Below, in pieces: positions 61,485 through 64,000 of a DNA stretch of 64,000 nt. Position numbers and translations under genes: made by a program. This DNA is from Halarchaeum rubridurum (GTDB taxonomy: Archaea; Halobacteriota; Halobacteria; Halobacteriales; Halobacteriaceae): positions 310,001 to 374,000 of the forward strand of contig NZ_BMOO01000003.1 of NCBI RefSeq assembly GCF_014647115.1, given 5' to 3'. The notes under the pieces were generated by a model. It saw only the letters and a program-made list of their open reading frames with translations. It had not been told where the DNA came from and ran no database searches. The number at the start of each line of letters is the position of its first letter. Positions within the stretch are counted from its first letter, which is position 1.

Positions 61485-62854
61485 TCGAGCGCCGCCGCGG
61501 CCTTCTCGGTCTCGGACTGCACGAGGAACGAGCGCGTCTCGGCGTGCTCGGCCGCGGTTTCGAGGGCGCGTGCGGTGCCGATCTGATAGAGCGCCCACGC
61601 GGCGCTCGCGCGTACGCCCTCGCTCTCCGCCTCGTCGGCGAGGACGTCGCCGAGCGGGGCGATGGCGCGCGTGTCACCGAGGAGGCCGAGGGCGCGCGCG
61701 GCCGCGCTCCGCACGTCCTCGCGCTCCGCGACGAGCCACTGGGCGACGTCCTCGGTGTGCTCGGTCGCGCCGAGCTCGCCCACCGCCCGCAGCGCCGTCT
61801 TCTGGAGCTGTGGGTTCGAGTCGGAGTCGATGTAGTCCGCGACGCCCTCGACGGCGTCGGGGTGACCGGTCTTCCCGAGCGCCTCGACGGCCGTGAGGTT
61901 GCGCCGCTGGGCCTTCTCCTTCAGGACGTCGATGGCCTCGGGGTTGCCCATGCGGACGAACGACTCCAGGCAGTGTTTCTGCATGTACTCGGAGTCGCCG
62001 AAGTGCTCCATGCAGAGCGCGACCATCTCGACGTTGTCGCGCTTCGCCCACTCCTTCACGGCGGACCACTCCGGCGGGTAGTCCTTGTGTTTGCCGAGGA
62101 CGTCGTAGAACCCCTCGTACTGGAGTTTCGCGCGCGAGGAGAGGTCGGCGAACGCCTGCGAGTCGTCGATGCCCGACTGGAGGTCGTCCGCGAGGGCGAG
62201 GAGCGCGGCGATGGTCTCCTCGTCGTCGTCGGCGTCGAGGCCCGCGTCCTCCACGGCCGCGACGGTCGCGTCGAGCGCCTCGATGTCGTCGCCCGCGAGG
62301 TCCGCGTCGAGCGTGTCGGCGGCGTCGGCCACGAACGCCCCGATGGCGTCCGCGACCTGCTCGTCGCCCGTCTCCGTCCAGCGCGTGCTCTCGACGGTCG
62401 ACTTCGCGGTCTCTATCTCGTCCACGACGTCCGCGGCGTACGGGCCGCGTTGCTCCTCGAGTTCGTCCTGGAGGTCCTGGAGCTCGTTCGTCAACTCCTC
62501 CGCGAAGTCGAGGAGTTCCTCGACCTCCTCGTCCTCGTCGAGTTCCTCCTCGTCCGGCTGGAACTCCTCGGGGTCCGTGAAGTCGGCGTCCTCGATGTCC
62601 GCCTCGATGTCGTCGAGGGTCGCCTCGACGCCGTCGAGGTCGGCTTCGGTCTCGGCGGCCTCGAGGGCGTCCTCGGCCTCGCCGAGGCGCGCACGGAGCG
62701 CCTCGTAGCGCTCGCGCTCCTCCGGGCGGGGCTCCTCGTCTTCGCCCGCCGTCGAGGAGTCGTCCGCGTCGGGTTCCTCGGCCGGCGCGTTCTCGGACTC
62801 GTCGGGGGCCGGTTCGTCCGCGGCGTCGGCCGGCTCGTCGTCCCCGTCACTCAT
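61481..62854 (-). CDS. HEAT-repeat protein with acidic coiled N-terminus
   Basis: A 457-residue protein. Residues 1-250 are extremely acidic and helical (PEERERYEALRARLGEAEDA, DEDEEVEELLDFAEELTNEL), a likely coiled coil. The C-terminal 200 residues carry HEAT/PBS-lyase-type repeats (HCLESFVRMGNPEAIDVLKE, TAVEALGKTGHPDAVEGVAD, KTALRAVGELGATEHTEDVA, AAARALGLLGDTRAIAPLGD, ASAAWALYQIGTARALETAA). Such repeats mediate protein contacts. The frame is open further upstream, but that part overlaps pssA on the same strand in another frame and has no natural composition, so ATG 62854 is the start. Confidence 0.8.
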   Translation of the reverse strand: MSDGDDEPADAADEPAPDESENAPAEEPDADDSSTAGEDEEPRPEERERYEALRARLGEAEDALEAAETEADLDGVEATLDDIEADIEDADFTDPEEFQPDEEELDEDEEVEELLDFAEELTNELQDLQDELEEQRGPYAADVVDEIETAKSTVESTRWTETGDEQVADAIGAFVADAADTLDADLAGDDIEALDATVAAVEDAGLDADDDEETIAALLALADDLQSGIDDSQAFADLSSRAKLQYEGFYDVLGKHKDYPPEWSAVKEWAKRDNVEMVALCMEHFGDSEYMQKHCLESFVRMGNPEAIDVLKEKAQRRNLTAVEALGKTGHPDAVEGVADYIDSDSNPQLQKTALRAVGELGATEHTEDVAQWLVAEREDVRSAAARALGLLGDTRAIAPLGDVLADEAESEGVRASAAWALYQIGTARALETAAEHAETRSFLVQSETEKAAAALD

Positions 62855-62880
62855 ACCCGGGAGTTCCGCCAGCGCGCCTA

Positions 62881-63606
62881 TCAGCGTTTCCCTTCGCCGA
62901 CCCGGTAGAACCACGGCCCGAGGACGGCGTAGGCGAGCGCGAACGCGAGGAGCGCGCGCGGGAAGAGTCGGCCGAGGGCACCCGGCGCGAGGACGGCGAG
63001 CGCCTGCACCGCGCCCATCACGAGCGCGTCGCGCACGCGGAGGTCGGGGTACGGGAGGCACGTCACCATCGCGGCGGCGAGCACCGCGCCGAAGCCGACG
63101 ACGAGGGCGGGGTCGGTGACGCCGGCCAGTACCGCCGCAGCGAGGAGCGTCCCCGCGAGCGTCGTCGGGACGCCCTCGGTGTGGCCATTTCCGACGTCGT
63201 CGGCGGTGTAGAGGCCGAGGCGGACGACACCGGCCGCGACGAAACACGCGCCGACGGCGACCGCGGCGAGGAACGACGGTCCCTGCCAGGCGGCGTGCGC
63301 GACGGCGGCGAGGAGGGCGGCGGGCGCGACGCAAAAGGAGGCGACGTCCGCGAGCGAGTCGAGGTACGGCCCGACGGTCGAGCCGCCGTAGCGCCGCGCG
63401 AGGATGCCGTCGACGGCGTCGACCATCGCGGCGAGGAGGAGAACGCGTGCGGCGAGCGCGGGCGAGACGGCCGCGGCGACGACGGCGCAGAAGCCGAGCG
63501 CCGCGTTCGCCACCGTGGCGACGTCCGCGACGCCGAGTCGCCCCGCGAACCGGGGGCGAATGTCGCGCAGACGCGCGCGACGGCCGTCGTCGGACCCGGG
63601 AGGCAT
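62881..63606 (-). CDS. pssA: CDP-alcohol phosphatidyltransferase (archaetidylserine synthase type)
   Basis: The protein has 241 residues from ATG 63606. It is a polytopic membrane enzyme with the CDP-alcohol transferase motif D-x2-D-G-x2-A-R...G-x3-D-x3-D in MVDAVDGILARRYGGSTVGP and YLDSLADVASF. About six hydrophobic helices follow. PssA makes archaetidylserine, the precursor of archaetidylethanolamine, and in haloarchaea is needed for archaeosortase-dependent protein sorting. TATA (GATATAAAC on the minus strand, about 63638-63646) lies upstream. GTG 63624 is an alternative start. Confidence 0.8.
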   Translation of the reverse strand: MPPGSDDGRRARLRDIRPRFAGRLGVADVATVANAALGFCAVVAAAVSPALAARVLLLAAMVDAVDGILARRYGGSTVGPYLDSLADVASFCVAPAALLAAVAHAAWQGPSFLAAVAVGACFVAAGVVRLGLYTADDVGNGHTEGVPTTLAGTLLAAAVLAGVTDPALVVGFGAVLAAAMVTCLPYPDLRVRDALVMGAVQALAVLAPGALGRLFPRALLAFALAYAVLGPWFYRVGEGKR

Positions 63607-63803
63607 ACCCCACGCGACGACCACCGCGTCCTTACGTGTTTATATCCGGCCGAGGTGGGATGGACCGGACGTCGCGGTGATCGCGCGGCGTCGTGTACGG
63701 AGCGAGGCGTCGCGCCAAGCTCGGAGACTGGCGTCGCACACGCGTCTCCGTCACAGCGCCGCCGCTAAGCGCGTCGCGCGTCGAAAGAAACGTGAGTGAG
63801 TCG

Positions 63804-64000
63804 TTACTCCTCGTCGTCGGTGTCCACGGCGGAGGTCTCCTCCTCCTCGTAGACCTCCTCGGGGTGGGCTTCGAGCGTGGCCTTCTCCACTTCGACCCGG
63901 CGGAGCGGGTAGATGGTGTTGGCCTCGCTGTAGATGGCGCTGGAGAGACGCCCCTCGATGACGGAGTCGATGAGACCCTCGAAGGTGCGCTCCTCCGCGG
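63804..64000 (-). CDS. rps3ae: 30S ribosomal protein S3Ae (eS1), C-terminal part
   Basis: The gene runs off the right edge. The last 64 codons read EERTFEGLIDSVIEGRLSSA, then IYSEANTIYPLRRVEVEKAT and LEAHPEEVYEEEETSAVDTD-DEE before TAA (63804-63806 on the plus strand). This is the characteristic C-terminus of haloarchaeal ribosomal protein S3Ae, including the acidic tail. A core chromosomal gene. Confidence 0.85.
   Translation of the reverse strand, partial: AEERTFEGLIDSVIEGRLSSAIYSEANTIYPLRRVEVEKATLEAHPEEVYEEEETSAVDTDDEE

Noticed and set aside
62855-63613. Upstream extension of the HEAT-repeat protein to 710 residues
   Set aside because: The extension is an Arg-rich shadow of pssA in another frame; the natural acidic protein begins at ATG 62854.

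Overview
The window looks like a haloarchaeal chromosome segment. GC is high, the predicted proteins are strongly acidic, many starts sit 25-30 nt behind a TATA-like box (leaderless transcripts), and archaeal genes are present (TFB, RibL-type FAD synthase, archaetidylserine synthase, eS1/S3Ae). The genus cannot be fixed from the sequence alone.

The layout has three parts. (1) 1-1.6 kb holds a sugar-nucleotide epimerase. (2) About 1.7-50.4 kb is a large accessory island. It holds a broken ATPase (1.7-2.7 kb), a VirD4/TraG-type coupling ATPase (3.8-7.3 kb), a solo TnpB element (7.7-9.3 kb), and a string of toxin-antitoxin and restriction genes: RelBE 9.3 kb, MarR-like/PemK 12.3 kb, Mrr nuclease 13.6 kb, dead methyltransferase 17 kb, AbrB/VapC 18.2 kb, PLD-ATPase plus HNH nuclease 19-22.4 kb, Doc-like protein 22.8 kb, HTH/PIN 25.2 kb. 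There is also an accessory TFB at 24.2 kb. Next come a CRISPR array of 78 repeats (27.8-32.9 kb) and a complete type I-B cas operon (cas6-8b-7-5-3-4-1-2, minus strand). A type IV-secretion-like conjugation operon on the plus strand (42.9-50.4 kb: pilin-like, surface protein, VirB6-like, VirB3/VirB4-N-like, VirB4, primase-polymerase) closes the island. (3) 50.5-64 kb looks like ordinary chromosome: membrane proteins, malic enzyme-phosphotransacetylase, MenB, RibL, a JAMM protease, a RecJ-like DHH protein, a secreted PLD protein, a HEAT-repeat protein, PssA and ribosomal protein S3Ae.

The parts fit together as an integrated conjugative or plasmid-derived island that also serves as a defence island. 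The coupling ATPase and the VirB-like genes sit at its two ends, with the CRISPR-Cas locus and other defence genes between them. cas genes, leader and array are all on the minus strand, so the leader is at 32,861-32,961 and new spacers enter at the right end. Three pairs of spacers recurrently sample the same targets. Two pairs share the PAM-proximal end but differ in length; one pair overlaps on opposite strands. Decay is common: frameshifted ATPase and methyltransferase genes, fragments of Fic, HNH and PD-(D/E)XK genes, and a duplicated TFB 3' end. No tRNA, rRNA or clear att site was recognised.
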